Source: Bifidobacterium apri | Lineage (GTDB): Bacteria; Actinomycetota; Actinomycetes; Actinomycetales; Bifidobacteriaceae | Direction: 5' to 3' | Assembly (NCBI RefSeq): GCF_009299485.1 | Contig: NZ_WBSO01000001.1 | Span: 62,001-126,000 of the forward strand | Length of the DNA stretch: 64,000 nt | Shown here: positions 44,412-54,474 of the stretch, in pieces | Layout of the letters: each line of letters starts with the position of its first letter | Position numbering within the stretch: the first letter of the stretch is position 1 | The notes under the pieces: generated by a model | What the model was told of the DNA's origin: nothing | The model's input: only the letters and a program-made list of their open reading frames with translations | Database searches by the model: none | Program-made: the position numbers and the translations under genes

Positions 44412-46661
44412 ATGACTGAAACCGCGAACGAAGGGCAGATCATCGACGACCGGTACCGTATCGTGCGCAAAATCGCCGATGGCGGTATGGCGACGGTATA
44501 TGAGGCGATCGATGTGCGTCTCGACCGGCATGTCGCCGTCAAAGTGATGCACGCGCAACTGGCGCAAGGACCTCATCGTGAACAGTTCGTGGAACGCTTC
44601 CATCGCGAAGCCCGATCCGCCGCCGCCATCGCGAACCCGCATATCGTGCAGGTGTATGACACCGGGGAGATTGACGGCCGCAACTATCTGGTCATGGAAT
44701 ACGTCCACGGCGTCAATCTGCGCTACGAGATGAATCAGCAAGGGCCGTTCACTGTGCGCGAGACCCTGCGCGTCGTGGCGGAGACCTTGGATGGACTGGC
44801 CGCTGCGCATCGAGCGGGCGTCGTTCACCGGGACATCAAGCCGGAGAACATTCTGCTCAATGACCGCGGTCACGTGCAAATCACCGATTTCGGTTTGGCG
44901 AAGGCAGCATCGCAGGCGACCCTGTCCACAACGGGCATGTTGCTGGGCACGGCGGCGTATTTGGCTCCGGAAATGATTGAGAACAACCAGGCCACCCCCC
45001 AAGGCGATCTGTACTCCGTGGGCATTATGGCTTGGGAAATGCTGGCCGGCGAGCCCCCGTTCCAGTCGGATAATCCGGTGACGATGGTGTTCAAGCACGT
45101 TCATGAAGACGTTCCCCCGATCATCACCCGATGCCCCGGCATAGAACCCTCCGTCTCTGCGTTCATCGCGCGGCTGACGGCACGCTTAGTCGAAGATCGG
45201 CCGGCTGATGCGATGGAAGCGCAGCGGCTCCTTCGTCCGGTAATCGCCGAAATGCCCATGGAGGCATGGCAGTACCGGCGGTCCGACGACCCCCGACGTG
45301 CTGAAGCCACCGGGGACGGCGTGTCCCCATTGGCGCCCAACGGGTTGGTGCCCCCACGCCGTGATACCGGCATGGGCACCAAGGATTCCAACGGCTCCGA
45401 GGATTCCGCCGCGCGAGCCACGGACACCCCGCCGCAGCCGCCCGCAATGTCGTCGGCGGCAACGCCTTCGGAGGTATCCTCGACGACCGTCATGGACAAC
45501 AGATCCACGGACGGCGCGAAGGGCGCAGATACCCGCACCCGCGTTCTTGCGACCGACCCGAACGCCGACAGGAAACCGCGAAGCATCACCAGCCAGGATG
45601 CCTTCACCCAGGCGATCACCGCATCCGACACATCGGATATCCAGCCTTCAAGTACCGCGGAACATTCCCGTGGTGGGCGCCCACGCAGCAAAGTCCCCAT
45701 CATCATTGCCATCATCATGGTCGTGGTGCTCGCCGCCGGCGCAGGCTGCGGCGCATGGTGGTATTACCTGGGTCCCGGCAGCTACTGGACGATGCCTAAA
45801 CCCACCGATTTGACCTGCAAGACCGGCAAGGATTGCACGATCAAGAACGTCAGCTGGAGCTCATTCCGCAGCACCCTCAACGTCGCCGGCATCCCCTACT
45901 CTGTCGCCCAGGAATACAACGATTCCATCGACGAGGGCAACATCATCTCCACCACGCCGTCCACAGTCGGCGCGCATATCAGCAAACGCAATGCCGGGAA
46001 CGTGAAAATCACCGTTTCCAAAGGAATACGACAGGCGACCATCCCTTCGGATATCACCGACACATCGACCGAAGACGGCAAAGACCCCCTCACTGCCCTC
46101 GAAAAAGCCGGGTTCACCAATATTTCACACAACGTCAACAATGACGAGTATTCACTGACCGTGCCCAAGAACGCGCTGCTGAGCATCTCCCCCGACCCGG
46201 GCACCACCATGGACCATAACGCCTCCGTCACGGTGAAACTGTCCTTGGGACCGATGCCAGTGAACATGCCGGATGTCGTCGGCAGAACCAAAGACGAAGC
46301 GCAAGCGCTGTTCGACAGCTTGCAGCTCAAAGCCTCCTACAGTGAGGATTACAGCGACACCGTGCCCAGCGGCAGCATCATCTCGGCCTCGCAAGCCGTC
46401 GGTACGCAGCTGCATTGGGGCGACACCGTCGACGTCGTCGTGTCCAAAGGCCCCCAAACGGTGACCTTGCCTGACGTGACCGGCAAAAGCACCAGCGAAG
46501 CCACTTCGATATTGGAAGCGCTCGGACTGCAAGTCAAAGTCAGCGCCCCGCTCGGCGACCTGACCCATACCGTGCGGTTGCAATCACCATCCGCAGGTCA
46601 GCAGGTGCGTGTGCGTGATGCGAACGGCAACAAGACAGTCATCACCTTGACCGTGGTCTGA
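44412..46661 (+). CDS. pknB: Serine/threonine protein kinase with PASTA domains (PknB type)
   Basis: Transmembrane kinase sensing peptidoglycan or muropeptides, regulating growth and division. 749 aa from ATG 44412. Kinase domain (about 1-275): glycine loop KIADGGMATVYEA, AVKVM lysine, catalytic loop VVHRDIKPENILL, DFGLAKA, APE in YLAPEMIENN. Then a disordered Pro/Ser/Thr linker, a transmembrane helix (about 435-455, IIIAIIMVVVLAAGAGCG) and an extracellular part with about four PASTA repeats, the last two clearest (VNMPDVVGRTKDEAQALFDS; TLPDVTGKSTSEATSILEAL). Confidence 0.95.
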   Translation: MTETANEGQIIDDRYRIVRKIADGGMATVYEAIDVRLDRHVAVKVMHAQLAQGPHREQFVERFHREARSAAAIANPHIVQVYDTGEIDGRNYLVMEYVHGVNLRYEMNQQGPFTVRETLRVVAETLDGLAAAHRAGVVHRDIKPENILLNDRGHVQITDFGLAKAASQATLSTTGMLLGTAAYLAPEMIENNQATPQGDLYSVGIMAWEMLAGEPPFQSDNPVTMVFKHVHEDVPPIITRCPGIEPSVSAFIARLTARLVEDRPADAMEAQRLLRPVIAEMPMEAWQYRRSDDPRRAEATGDGVSPLAPNGLVPPRRDTGMGTKDSNGSEDSAARATDTPPQPPAMSSAATPSEVSSTTVMDNRSTDGAKGADTRTRVLATDPNADRKPRSITSQDAFTQAITASDTSDIQPSSTAEHSRGGRPRSKVPIIIAIIMVVVLAAGAGCGAWWYYLGPGSYWTMPKPTDLTCKTGKDCTIKNVSWSSFRSTLNVAGIPYSVAQEYNDSIDEGNIISTTPSTVGAHISKRNAGNVKITVSKGIRQATIPSDITDTSTEDGKDPLTALEKAGFTNISHNVNNDEYSLTVPKNALLSISPDPGTTMDHNASVTVKLSLGPMPVNMPDVVGRTKDEAQALFDSLQLKASYSEDYSDTVPSGSIISASQAVGTQLHWGDTVDVVVSKGPQTVTLPDVTGKSTSEATSILEALGLQVKVSAPLGDLTHTVRLQSPSAGQQVRVRDANGNKTVITLTVV

Positions 46662-46683
46662 TCAGCGGATTCTATGACCAAAC

Positions 46684-46728
46684 GTCGTGCCCCCATGCGT
46701 TCAGCGACAGTCCGCATGGGGGCACGAC
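46684..46728. terminator. Strong hairpin between pknB and plsC
   Basis: A 16-base perfect stem (46684-46699 with 46713-46728, starting GTCGTGCCCCCATGCG) between two convergent genes. No gene is seen in the remaining 46729-46874. Confidence 0.85.
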
Positions 46729-46874
46729 TGCGTTTCGGGTGTGCGCTATGCTCTGGCGCGTTCGAGCGCGTACGGAGATGCTCTATGCATTTTGTACGCA
46801 TGCCAAGTGTCGTTGCGCATCCCAGTACCGTCTGTTGCGCAGGCCGCGACAGGGGTTCGCAACCTGCCGACGTA

Positions 46875-47594
46875 TCAGGCGCTTTCAGTAGTCGCAGACG
46901 AGGATTGTGCCTCCTGCTCCGCTTTGATCCTTGCCTTGACCGTCTGCGCATACTCGTCGACATACTCCTGGCCGCTCATCGCCCCGATGGCGCGAACCAC
47001 GCGATCCGTCAACTCGCGCAGCTCCTCATGCGTCACATCTTGTGGATCCTTACGCTCGACAGGAATAGGCGCACCGTATATCACCGTTGATTTGCCTTTG
47101 CTCGGAATCACCTGCCCCGGCTTCTGCAGATCGCGCGAGCCGATAATCGCCGTCGGGACAATCGGGCATCCGGTTTCGAACGCGAGCCGCGCGGCGCCGG
47201 TATGGCCGCGATACAGCTTGCCGTCAGGGCTACGGGTACCTTCAACGTGAATACCGAACAAATGGCCGTCCTCGAGAATCTCTTTCGCGTGGTTCAACGC
47301 CCCCAGAGATTTCGACCCTCCAGAGCGATCCACCGGGAACACACCCACCGACGTGAACCACCACTTCTTGAACCGGCCTTTGATGCCCTTGCCTTCAAAA
47401 TATTCAGCTTTGCCCATGAAATGAATCATGCGCGGGCATGTCATCGGCAACAACGCGTCATCAATGACGGCAAGATGGTTCGCAGCAATAATCGCCCCAC
47501 CCTTGCGCGGAATGTTTTCAAGCCCTTCGACAGTCGGGTTGAACCGACGCCGGGCGATCGGACCAAGGGTCTTGACGAAAAACCAGTAGAGCAC
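46875..47594 (-). CDS. plsC: 1-acyl-sn-glycerol-3-phosphate acyltransferase (PlsC type)
   Basis: Adds the second acyl chain in phosphatidic acid synthesis at the membrane. GTG 47594 (VLYWFFVKTLGPIARRRF) is chosen because GGGAGGGAG lies 7 bases upstream; the open frame runs back to 47669 but would overlap the divergent gene at 47647. 239 aa. Motif I NHLAVIDD (HX4D), motif II FPVDRSG, motif III EGTRSPDGKLYRG, motif IV PIVPTAI. Confidence 0.93.
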   Translation of the reverse strand: MLYWFFVKTLGPIARRRFNPTVEGLENIPRKGGAIIAANHLAVIDDALLPMTCPRMIHFMGKAEYFEGKGIKGRFKKWWFTSVGVFPVDRSGGSKSLGALNHAKEILEDGHLFGIHVEGTRSPDGKLYRGHTGAARLAFETGCPIVPTAIIGSRDLQKPGQVIPSKGKSTVIYGAPIPVERKDPQDVTHEELRELTDRVVRAIGAMSGQEYVDEYAQTVKARIKAEQEAQSSSATTESA

Positions 47595-47646
47595 GAGGGC
47601 TCTCCCTCCCAGCGACTTGACTTGACGCTCGTTTACAGTGGTATCT

Positions 47647-48219
47647 ATGACTGAGCACAACAATACCAATGCGTCAGGAGAGCAGCCAACACACGGTGCC
47701 GGCGACGGCTCGAAGGACGGCTCCTCCTCCGGCGAGCCGCTTGACGAAGCATGGGAGGCGTTCGCTCACGATCACGCGCAGGATCTTGAGGACGTCGAAC
47801 GCTCACGCAACGCGAAACGATTCGAACGACACGCCAAGCGCGCCGAAAAGAAAGCCCTCCTGTCGGTTAACGATCTGGATCAAGGCACCTTCACCGATGA
47901 TGCGATAGGAGCCGGCCGAGGCCCCCGTGACATCACGGCCTCCAGCTGGCTGGACACCGACGACGTGATGGATCGGTATGGGGATCAATTCGTTCCGCCC
48001 ACATCCTTCGCCCCAACCCCTCGCAGAATCATCCTGTTCACCACATTGACAGTCATCGGCGTGTTGGGAATCATCGCCTCGGTTCTTGTTCCCAAGTTCA
48101 CGGGAATCATCGGAACGGTCTGCGCGGTCTGTCTGTTGCTTGGCATAGCGGGTCTTGTCGCGAGTCGCAGAGGTCACAACGAGCGTACCGACCCGTTCGA
48201 CGACGGTGCGCGCGTGTAA
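47647..48219 (+). CDS. Uncharacterised small membrane protein
   Basis: 190 aa from ATG 47647 (MTEHNNTNASGEQP). A highly charged, Asp/Glu/Lys/Arg-rich cytosolic N-terminal half of about 115 residues is followed by two adjacent helices (RRIILFTTLTVIGVLGIIAS and GIIGTVCAVCLLLGIAGLVA) and a short polar tail. No family recognised. There is no ribosome site near the ATG, which could mean a leaderless message. Divergent from plsC; possibly an envelope protein. Confidence 0.7.
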   Translation: MTEHNNTNASGEQPTHGAGDGSKDGSSSGEPLDEAWEAFAHDHAQDLEDVERSRNAKRFERHAKRAEKKALLSVNDLDQGTFTDDAIGAGRGPRDITASSWLDTDDVMDRYGDQFVPPTSFAPTPRRIILFTTLTVIGVLGIIASVLVPKFTGIIGTVCAVCLLLGIAGLVASRRGHNERTDPFDDGARV

Positions 48220-48250
48220 CCATTCATACCGCCATATACCGCCATATACG

Positions 48251-48288
48251 ATGGAGGGGCTGCCCGGCTTTCCAGGCAGCCCCTCCAT
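48251..48288. terminator. Bidirectional terminator
   Basis: A 14-base perfect stem (ATGGAGGGGCTGCC with GGCAGCCCCTCCAT) between the membrane protein gene and trpD, which converge. Confidence 0.88.
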
Positions 48289-48415
48289 GTTACGGTGCTC
48301 ACAATGCCAACGATGTTCACGGTAGACGTCACGCATACGATGGCTCAACGGAGTATCTGCGGCACGGACGGCAATACCGCGGCTGGCGCGCCGACGCGCT
48401 GCCGCCTATGCCTCC

Positions 48416-49465
48416 TTATGCGAGCTTGGATTGTGCGAGCTTCACCCAACGATCCAACAGATCCTTCGCCTTGCCGGAATCGACGGCATCCGTGGCAAGC
48501 GCGTACGCCTGGCGGAATCGCTCCGCGAGCGACCCGTCACCGACCAAGTGGCCATCCGCAACAATGGCGGAAGCGGCATTGAGCAATGCGGTGCTCCTCG
48601 AAGCGACCGGCTTGCCATCGAGGAAGTCACGGAAAATGCTGGCGTTCAGCTCCGGTTCGCCGCCGCGAAGCTGTTCAATGGTCACCGGTTCGAGACCCAG
48701 CTCGGTAATCGGATCGAATTCGGTGGTGGTGACGTTGCCGTTTTCAATCAGCCATACTGAAACCGGCCCAGTCGGAGCCATCTCATCGAGCCCCTCCTGC
48801 GAGGTGTACACCATGCCGCTCTGACCGCGGTTGGCGTATACCTGCGCCATCAGCGGGCTCAGTCTACGGTCGGCGCAACCGATGGCGACATGCTTCGGAT
48901 TCGCCGGATTCGTCATCGGTCCCAGCACGTTGAAGACGCACGGGATACCCAGAGCAGAACGGACCGGGCCGACGAACCGCATAGCCGGGTGGAAAGTCTT
49001 GGCGAACGCGAAGGTGATACCGATTTCATCGCCGATTTCCGCGACCGCTTCCGGAGCCAGTTCAAGCGGAATGCCCAAAGCCTCAATGACATCGCCCGAA
49101 CCGCACTTCGAGGATGCTGCACGATTGCCGTGCTTCACGATTTTCACGCCTGCGGCTGCCGCGACAACCGCGCCCATGGATGACAGGTTCACCGTCGCAG
49201 CCTTGTCGCCGCCCGTACCGACGATATCGGTGGTTTCTCCCGAAACGTTAAGCGGTACGGCATGGGATACCATCGCCTTGGCTGCGCCTTCGATTTCAGG
49301 CGCAGTCAGCCCAAGCTGCTGTTGGGTGGCGAGTACGGCGCCGACGCATGCAGGATTCGCGCTGCCGTTCATCAGATCGTTGACGAACCACCAGGACTCG
49401 TCCGCATTCAGATGATTGCCGTTGACGAGTTCTGTGAGAATCGACTTCCAAGTGATCTCGGTCAT
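48416..49465 (-). CDS. trpD: Anthranilate phosphoribosyltransferase
   Basis: Second step of tryptophan synthesis: anthranilate + PRPP to phosphoribosyl-anthranilate. ATG 49465 (MTEITWKSILTELVNGNHL) has AGGAGG 5 bases upstream. 349 aa. Signatures: VGTGGDKAATVNLSSMGA (PRPP site), KHGNRAASSKCGSGDVIEALG, PAMRFVGPVRSALG, FNVLGPMTNPA. A lone gene; no other trp gene is next to it in the window. Bases 49466-49646 upstream hold nothing recognisable. Confidence 0.96.
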   Translation of the reverse strand: MTEITWKSILTELVNGNHLNADESWWFVNDLMNGSANPACVGAVLATQQQLGLTAPEIEGAAKAMVSHAVPLNVSGETTDIVGTGGDKAATVNLSSMGAVVAAAAGVKIVKHGNRAASSKCGSGDVIEALGIPLELAPEAVAEIGDEIGITFAFAKTFHPAMRFVGPVRSALGIPCVFNVLGPMTNPANPKHVAIGCADRRLSPLMAQVYANRGQSGMVYTSQEGLDEMAPTGPVSVWLIENGNVTTTEFDPITELGLEPVTIEQLRGGEPELNASIFRDFLDGKPVASRSTALLNAASAIVADGHLVGDGSLAERFRQAYALATDAVDSGKAKDLLDRWVKLAQSKLA

Positions 49466-49646
49466 CATGCCCTCCTGTGCATCTGACGTTATGGTGTTGT
49501 GGTTCATTGTATCGACTTCATGTATTGAACCGCGTGAACGTCCACATTATGAGGCTTCCATTGGCAGTGTCCTATCAGGCAGGCTCTCCGTGCTGAGCTC
49601 AAACCGTGCTATGCACGGACCGCATAGCATGCCTCGGATACACAAT

Positions 49647-49692
49647 CAGGCGGCGGCGTCGATATGAACTTGCATATCGACGCCGCCGCCTG
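49647..49692 (-). terminator. secA terminator
   Basis: A 20-base perfect stem (49647-49666 with 49673-49692, loop AACTTG), about 55 bases past the secA stop. It is the longest perfect hairpin seen in the window. Confidence 0.88.
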
Positions 49693-49745
49693 AACATCAA
49701 GCTGATTCATACTGATTGGCATCGAAAGCGCCAATCAGTGGTCAA

Positions 49746-52625
49746 TCAGGCTTGTTCGTTATGGCCGTGGCACATCTTGTACTTTCGGCCGGAACCGCAC
49801 GGGCATGGCGCGTTCTTCGGCGTGCCCGGGAAAGTACGGCCATCCGCCCACGGGCTCTTGAGCTCTTCGCTCTTGGGCCGCTTGCTGGCAGGCAGCTTGA
49901 CATCCTCGTGGCTGATCGGCGCCGGACCGACGACACCAGGCTCACGGTGTTCAGCGGCATCGTCCTCATCGGCTGTCTCGTCGGATTCGCTCGGATCTTC
50001 CGGAGCGGAGCTGACCGCCGTAGGCTCATCCTCCGCATCGGTCGATGTGATGCCGACAGCCTCTTCGGCTTTGTCGACGGCAGCATCCTCATCATGTTCG
50101 CTGCTGAGGTCTTCGTTCTGGGCGACTTCCTGAATGTCAACGTGGAAGAGCAGCTGAATGGTCTCTTCCTTGATCGCTTCGATCATCTGGTTGTACATCT
50201 GGTAGCCTTCACGCTGGTATTCAACCAGCGGATCGCGCTGACCCATACCGCGCAGACCGATGCCGTCCTTGAGATAATCCATCTCGTAGAGGTGTTCACG
50301 CCACTTGCGGTCGAGCACGGCGAGCACCACACGACGTTCCAGCTGGTGCAACGCCTCTTCGCTGAGCTTGTCGCCCAGCTTCGCGTAGGATTCCTTGGCT
50401 GATTCCACAATGCACTTGCGCAGCGCTTCGGATGCCTTATCGCCCTTGAGACCGTCCACGGCTTTCTTGGCTTCTTCCTCGTCAACCGTGATGTTCAGAA
50501 CCTGGGACAACGCCTTGAACAGACCGTCCCAATCCCAATCTTCCGGCTTGGCGGAGCCACGGTTCGCACCGCGGATATAGCTGGCGACGGTCTCGTCGAT
50601 GAAGCGCAGGATATCCTCATGGATGTCCTCGCCCTTCAGCACCGCCTGACGCTCAGCGTAGATGACCTTGCGCTGCTTGTTCATCACGTCGTCATACTTG
50701 AGGACGTTCTTACGGATTTCGAAGTTGCGGGATTCCACGGCTTTTTGCGCGTTGCGCACGCCCTTGGATACGCTCTTCGACTCGATCGGCTGGCCTTCCG
50801 GCAAACCGCGGGACATCACGCGCGCGACCAGCTGCGTGTTGAACAGACGCATCAGATCGTCCTCGAGGCTCAGGTAGAAGCGGGACTCGCCCGGATCGCC
50901 CTGACGGCCGGAGCGGCCTCGCAGCTGGTTGTCGATTCGGCGGGATTCGTGGCGTTCCGTGCCGAGCACATACAGACCGCCCAGCTTGGCGACTTCATCA
51001 TGCTCGTCCTTGACCTGCGCCTTGACTTCAGCGAGCGTACCAGGCCAACGCTTCTCGTACTCTTCCGGGGTATCCTCAGGCGAGTAGCCTTCCTTCTTCA
51101 GCTTGGCATCCGCCAGGAACTCGACATTGCCGCCGAGCATGATATCGGTACCACGGCCGGCCATGTTGGTAGCGACCGTGACGGCGCCCTTGCGACCGGC
51201 GACGGCGACTACCGCAGCTTCCTTGGCGTGGTGCTTTGCGTTGAGCACCTGATGCGGAATCTTCGCCACGTCAAGCAGCGAGGAAACGACTTCCGAAGAC
51301 TCGACCGACGCAGTGCCGAGCAGAACCGGCTGGCCCTTGGCGTGGCGCTTGGCGACATCCTCGATGATCGCCTGAAGCTTCTCCTTCTTCGTGCGGAAGA
51401 TCAAATCATCCTGGTCCTTGCGAATCATCGGCTTATTGGTCGGGATCGGGATCACGCCGAGCTTGTAGGTGCCCATGAATTCTGCGGCTTCGGTCTCAGC
51501 GGTACCGGTCATGCCTGCGAGCTTGTCGTACATACGGAAGTAGTTCTGCAAGGTGATGGTCGCGAACGTCTGGTTCTCGGCCTTGACCTCGACGCCTTCC
51601 TTCGCTTCGATGGCCTGATGCAGACCCTCGTTGTAGCGGCGGCCAGGAAGAATACGGCCTGTATGCTCGTCGACGATGAGCACCTCGCCGTGGGTGACCA
51701 CGTAGTCGCGGTCGCGCAGGAACAGCTCCTTGGCCTTGATCGCGTTGTTCAGATATCCGATCAGCGCGGTATTGCTGGGCTCATAGAGATTATCGATGCC
51801 GAGGTAATCCTCGACCTTGCTGATACCCGGATCGAGGATGCCGACGGTCTTCTTCTTCTCGTCGACTTCATAGTCCTCATCACGGGTGAGCTTGGGAACC
51901 AGACGGGCGAACTTGCGGTACCAGCTGGTGACGTCGCCCTCAGCCGGGCCGGAAATGATCAACGGGGTACGCGCCTCATCGATAAGGATGGAATCGACCT
52001 CATCGACGATCGCATAATGGTGGCCACGCTGTACGAGTTCGCTCTTGTCCCACGCCATGTTGTCGCGCAGGTAATCAAAGCCGAACTCATTGTTCGTGCC
52101 GTATGTGATGTCGGCGTTGTACTGCTTGTGGCGCTCCGGCGGCTTCTGATCGGTGACAATGCAGCCGACGCTCATACCCAGGAACCGGTAGACACGCCCC
52201 ATCAGTTCGCTCTGGTAGCTGGCGAGGTAGTCGTTGACCGTGACCACATGCACGCCTTTGCCTTCGAGCGCGTTGAGGTAGCTCGGCAGGGTCGCGACCA
52301 GCGTCTTGCCTTCACCGGTCTTCATTTCCGCGATGTTGCCCCAATGCAACGCCGCGCCGCCCATCAGCTGCACGTCGAAGTGACGCATGCCCAAGGTGCG
52401 CTTCGATGCCTCACGCACCGTGGCGAACGCCTCCGGCATGATGTCGTCAAGGCTCTTACCATTGTCAAGCTCCTGCTTGAACTTGGCGGTCTGTCCTTTG
52501 AGTTCCTCGTCGGAGAGGGCCGATATCTCGTCCTCAAGCGCATTCACCGCTTTCGCGACGTTCTCCAGCTTCTTCAGCTGGTGGCCTTCACCCATACGTA
52601 GGGCCTTGTCGACGATGTTTACCAC
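49746..52625 (-). CDS. secA: Preprotein translocase ATPase SecA
   Basis: Motor that pushes unfolded preproteins through SecYEG. 959 aa, GTG start at 52625 with TAGGGAGCG upstream. Nucleotide-binding domains: [20 protein letters not shown] (Walker A), [17 protein letters not shown] (Walker B), [15 protein letters not shown] and [19 protein letters not shown]. The C-terminus carries the zinc-binding [14 protein letters not shown], preceded by an acidic linker of about 60 residues ([20 protein letters not shown]). Confidence 0.98.
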   Translation of the reverse strand: MVNIVDKALRMGEGHQLKKLENVAKAVNALEDEISALSDEELKGQTAKFKQELDNGKSLDDIMPEAFATVREASKRTLGMRHFDVQLMGGAALHWGNIAEMKTGEGKTLVATLPSYLNALEGKGVHVVTVNDYLASYQSELMGRVYRFLGMSVGCIVTDQKPPERHKQYNADITYGTNNEFGFDYLRDNMAWDKSELVQRGHHYAIVDEVDSILIDEARTPLIISGPAEGDVTSWYRKFARLVPKLTRDEDYEVDEKKKTVGILDPGISKVEDYLGIDNLYEPSNTALIGYLNNAIKAKELFLRDRDYVVTHGEVLIVDEHTGRILPGRRYNEGLHQAIEAKEGVEVKAENQTFATITLQNYFRMYDKLAGMTGTAETEAAEFMGTYKLGVIPIPTNKPMIRKDQDDLIFRTKKEKLQAIIEDVAKRHAKGQPVLLGTASVESSEVVSSLLDVAKIPHQVLNAKHHAKEAAVVAVAGRKGAVTVATNMAGRGTDIMLGGNVEFLADAKLKKEGYSPEDTPEEYEKRWPGTLAEVKAQVKDEHDEVAKLGGLYVLGTERHESRRIDNQLRGRSGRQGDPGESRFYLSLEDDLMRLFNTQLVARVMSRGLPEGQPIESKSVSKGVRNAQKAVESRNFEIRKNVLKYDDVMNKQRKVIYAERQAVLKGEDIHEDILRFIDETVASYIRGANRGSAKPEDWDWDGLFKALSQVLNITVDEEEAKKAVDGLKGDKASEALRKCIVESAKESYAKLGDKLSEEALHQLERRVVLAVLDRKWREHLYEMDYLKDGIGLRGMGQRDPLVEYQREGYQMYNQMIEAIKEETIQLLFHVDIQEVAQNEDLSSEHDEDAAVDKAEEAVGITSTDAEDEPTAVSSAPEDPSESDETADEDDAAEHREPGVVGPAPISHEDVKLPASKRPKSEELKSPWADGRTFPGTPKNAPCPCGSGRKYKMCHGHNEQA

Positions 52626-52772
52626 GTTTCGCTCCCTAGTTCATTCAGCACGACGAGCGCGGCGGGCTACTCAGTCCGCACACAACTCATCCCATAGTAC
52701 GCGACGGAGGGGATTTTACACTCCCCTTCTCCATTTGCACCGACACGGGCGGGTCGTCTGCCCTGCCAGCAT

Positions 52773-52810
52773 GACGGGAGCCCGCGTGCACTGCAACGCG
52801 GGCTCCCGTC
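52773..52810 (-). terminator. hpf terminator
   Basis: A 14-base perfect stem (GACGGGAGCCCGCG with CGCGGGCTCCCGTC), 37 bases past the hpf stop and before secA. Confidence 0.88.
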
Positions 52811-52846
52811 GCTATTCTACGAAACCGCTACCTGATGGCAGGTTTC

Positions 52847-53521
52847 TCAGGCTTCCTTCTTGGCCTTTGCCACGTTCTCGGCGGTATCGATTTCGAAAAC
52901 GCCGTAGCTCCAGCCGTGACGATGGTAGACCACCGACGGACGACCGGTCTCCTTGTTGACGAACAGGAAGAAGTCGTGGCCGATGAGTTCCATCTCATAC
53001 AGTGCTTCGTCGATGCTCATCGGCTCGGCGATATGCAGCTTGCGGCGGATGACAATCGGCGTGTCGCCAACCTGGACCTCCACGGATTCGCCCGGTCCCA
53101 AATCGGAAGCCACGGCAGCCTGCGGGCTGTTGTTCGGCTCCTCGGGCTGCGACTCCTCCGGCTCCTCAGCCTCGACCGGACCCAAATCGACGGGCACAGG
53201 GTTGACATAGCCGCGACGATGGTCCTTGCGACGATCACGAGAGCGGCGCAGCCGAAGCGTCAGCTTGTCCAGAGCCATGTCGAGAGCGCTGTACTCGTCC
53301 GAGCTCGACGCCTCGGCACGGACGACGGTGCGTCCGGCCATCACGGTGATCTCCACGCGCTTGGCGGTATCCGCCTGGCGCGGGTTACCCTCGTGGGTCA
53401 CGACAATCTGAGCGCGCTGGGCATCCGGCGCGATTGCGGTCACACGATTCATCTTGCTTTCAACGACGTCACGGAATTTCTGACTGACCTGCGTATGACG
53501 TCCGGTGATGACGATTTCCAT
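52847..53521 (-). CDS. hpf: Ribosome hibernation-promoting factor (long form)
   Basis: Dimerises and silences 70S ribosomes (100S formation) in stationary phase. N-terminal S30AE domain MEIVITGRHTQVSQKFRDVVESKM and [20 protein letters not shown]; an acidic Glu/Pro linker (VEAEEPEESQPEEPNN); C-terminal dimerisation domain VIRRKLHIAEPMSIDEALYEMELIGHDFFLFVN. 224 aa, the length of long HPF. ATG 53521. Confidence 0.96.
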   Translation of the reverse strand: MEIVITGRHTQVSQKFRDVVESKMNRVTAIAPDAQRAQIVVTHEGNPRQADTAKRVEITVMAGRTVVRAEASSSDEYSALDMALDKLTLRLRRSRDRRKDHRRGYVNPVPVDLGPVEAEEPEESQPEEPNNSPQAAVASDLGPGESVEVQVGDTPIVIRRKLHIAEPMSIDEALYEMELIGHDFFLFVNKETGRPSVVYHRHGWSYGVFEIDTAENVAKAKKEA

Positions 53522-53690
53522 GTGGACCTCCTAGCCTCAAGCGGTGTTACCCGCTGTGTGTGGGTTGTCCCGAACCGCGTCTTCGCCGTCCGGGTATGTT
53601 TCATTGTAGCCGAATACTTCGCAATGTGAAGACAATTCGCTCTCGGGTGTCGTAATTTTTCCTGTCATCATGCTGTATCGGACTTGTGCT

Positions 53691-53696
53691 TATAAT
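53691..53696 (+). promoter_or_regulatory. rnpB -10 element
   Basis: TATAAT, ten bases before the proposed 5' end of the RNase P RNA. The -35 region is weak. Confidence 0.65.
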
Positions 53697-53705
53697 AGTG
53701 ATTCT

Positions 53706-54051
53706 GAGACCCCATGATGGCCGCGGTCGATATGACTGAGGAACTTCCGGGCTCCACAGAGCACGATGGCGGATAACATCCGCCCAGGGTGACCTGAGAG
53801 ACAGCGCAACAGAGAACAGACCGCCCGGCTTCGGCCGAGCAAGGGTGAAACGGCGGTGCAAGAGACCACCGGGCCACTGGTAACAGCGGCCGCACGGCAA
53901 GCCTCATCGGGAGCAAGGCCAAGCAGAAGACGTCAAGGGTTGCTCGCCCATGTCTTCGGGTAGGCTGCTAGAGCCTGACGGCAACGTCAGGTCGAGATGG
54001 ATGGCCATCCGTGTGCATGCACACGACAGAACCCGGGGTATATGGGGTCTC
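53706..54051 (+). ncRNA. rnpB: RNase P RNA (bacterial type A)
   Basis: Catalytic RNA of ribonuclease P, which matures tRNA 5' ends. About 346 bases. Helix P1 is formed by GAGACCCCAT (53706-53715) and ATGGGGTCTC (54042-54051). Conserved cores are all present: GAGGAACTTCCGGGCTCC near the 5' end, AGGGTGAAACGGCGGTGCAA followed by GAGACCACCGG in the middle, and ACAGAACCCGG at the 3' end. Ends are set by P1 pairing, so may be off by a few bases. A terminator follows 14 bases later. Confidence 0.96.
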
Positions 54052-54064
54052 ATCCACTTCGCAT

Positions 54065-54087
54065 GGGTCCGCCACTGCGGCGGACCC
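54065..54087 (+). terminator. rnpB terminator
   Basis: Stem GGGTCCGCC (54065-54073), loop ACTGC, GGCGGACCC (54079-54087), then TTTGC. Confidence 0.85.
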
Positions 54088-54173
54088 TTTGCATATATTG
54101 CGATTCTCATGGGTTTTCATAGGCTGCAAACAAGCCCGGCGGCGATACCCCACAACACGTGTGCAGCCTAACC

Positions 54174-54474
54174 CTCCACCGACGCTCACGAGCATCTCAA
54201 CGTCGGCAGAAGCTGAACCGCAACCCACTACCGACGCTGAGCACACCTCCGGCGTCGGCAGAAACAGAGTTGCAACATTCTGCCGACGCTGAGCACACCG
54301 TCAACGTCGGCAGAAAAACAGAGGTGCAACCCACCACCGACCCTCACAGGCATCTCAGCGTCGACAGAAACAGAGCTGCAACCTACTACCGACACTGAGC
54401 GTTCCATCAACGTCGGCAGAAACAGGGGTGCAACCCACTGCCGACACTGAGCACACCACCAGAGTCGGCAGAAG
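54174..54474. repeat. Palindromic repeat array D (6 units)
   Basis: The longest array of the family. The CGACNCT core occurs at 54180, 54232, 54284, 54338, 54390 and 54442, a pitch of 52, 52, 54, 52 and 52. Right arms (CAACGTCGGCAGAA-like) and the linker ACAGAGNTGCAACCCA are the best conserved parts; about 10 bases between the arms vary. It lies between the rnpB terminator and the end of recX. The stretches 54088-54173 and 54475-54742 on either side contain nothing recognisable. Confidence 0.95.

Noticed and set aside
50619-52601. 660-codon open frame on the plus strand opposite secA
   Set aside because: Antisense artefact of a GC-rich gene; secA motifs are complete on the other strand.
54174-54474. 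Array D as a CRISPR or as part of the RNase P RNA
   Set aside because: Variable segments are too short for spacers, and the RNase P fold closes at 54051 with its own terminator before the array.
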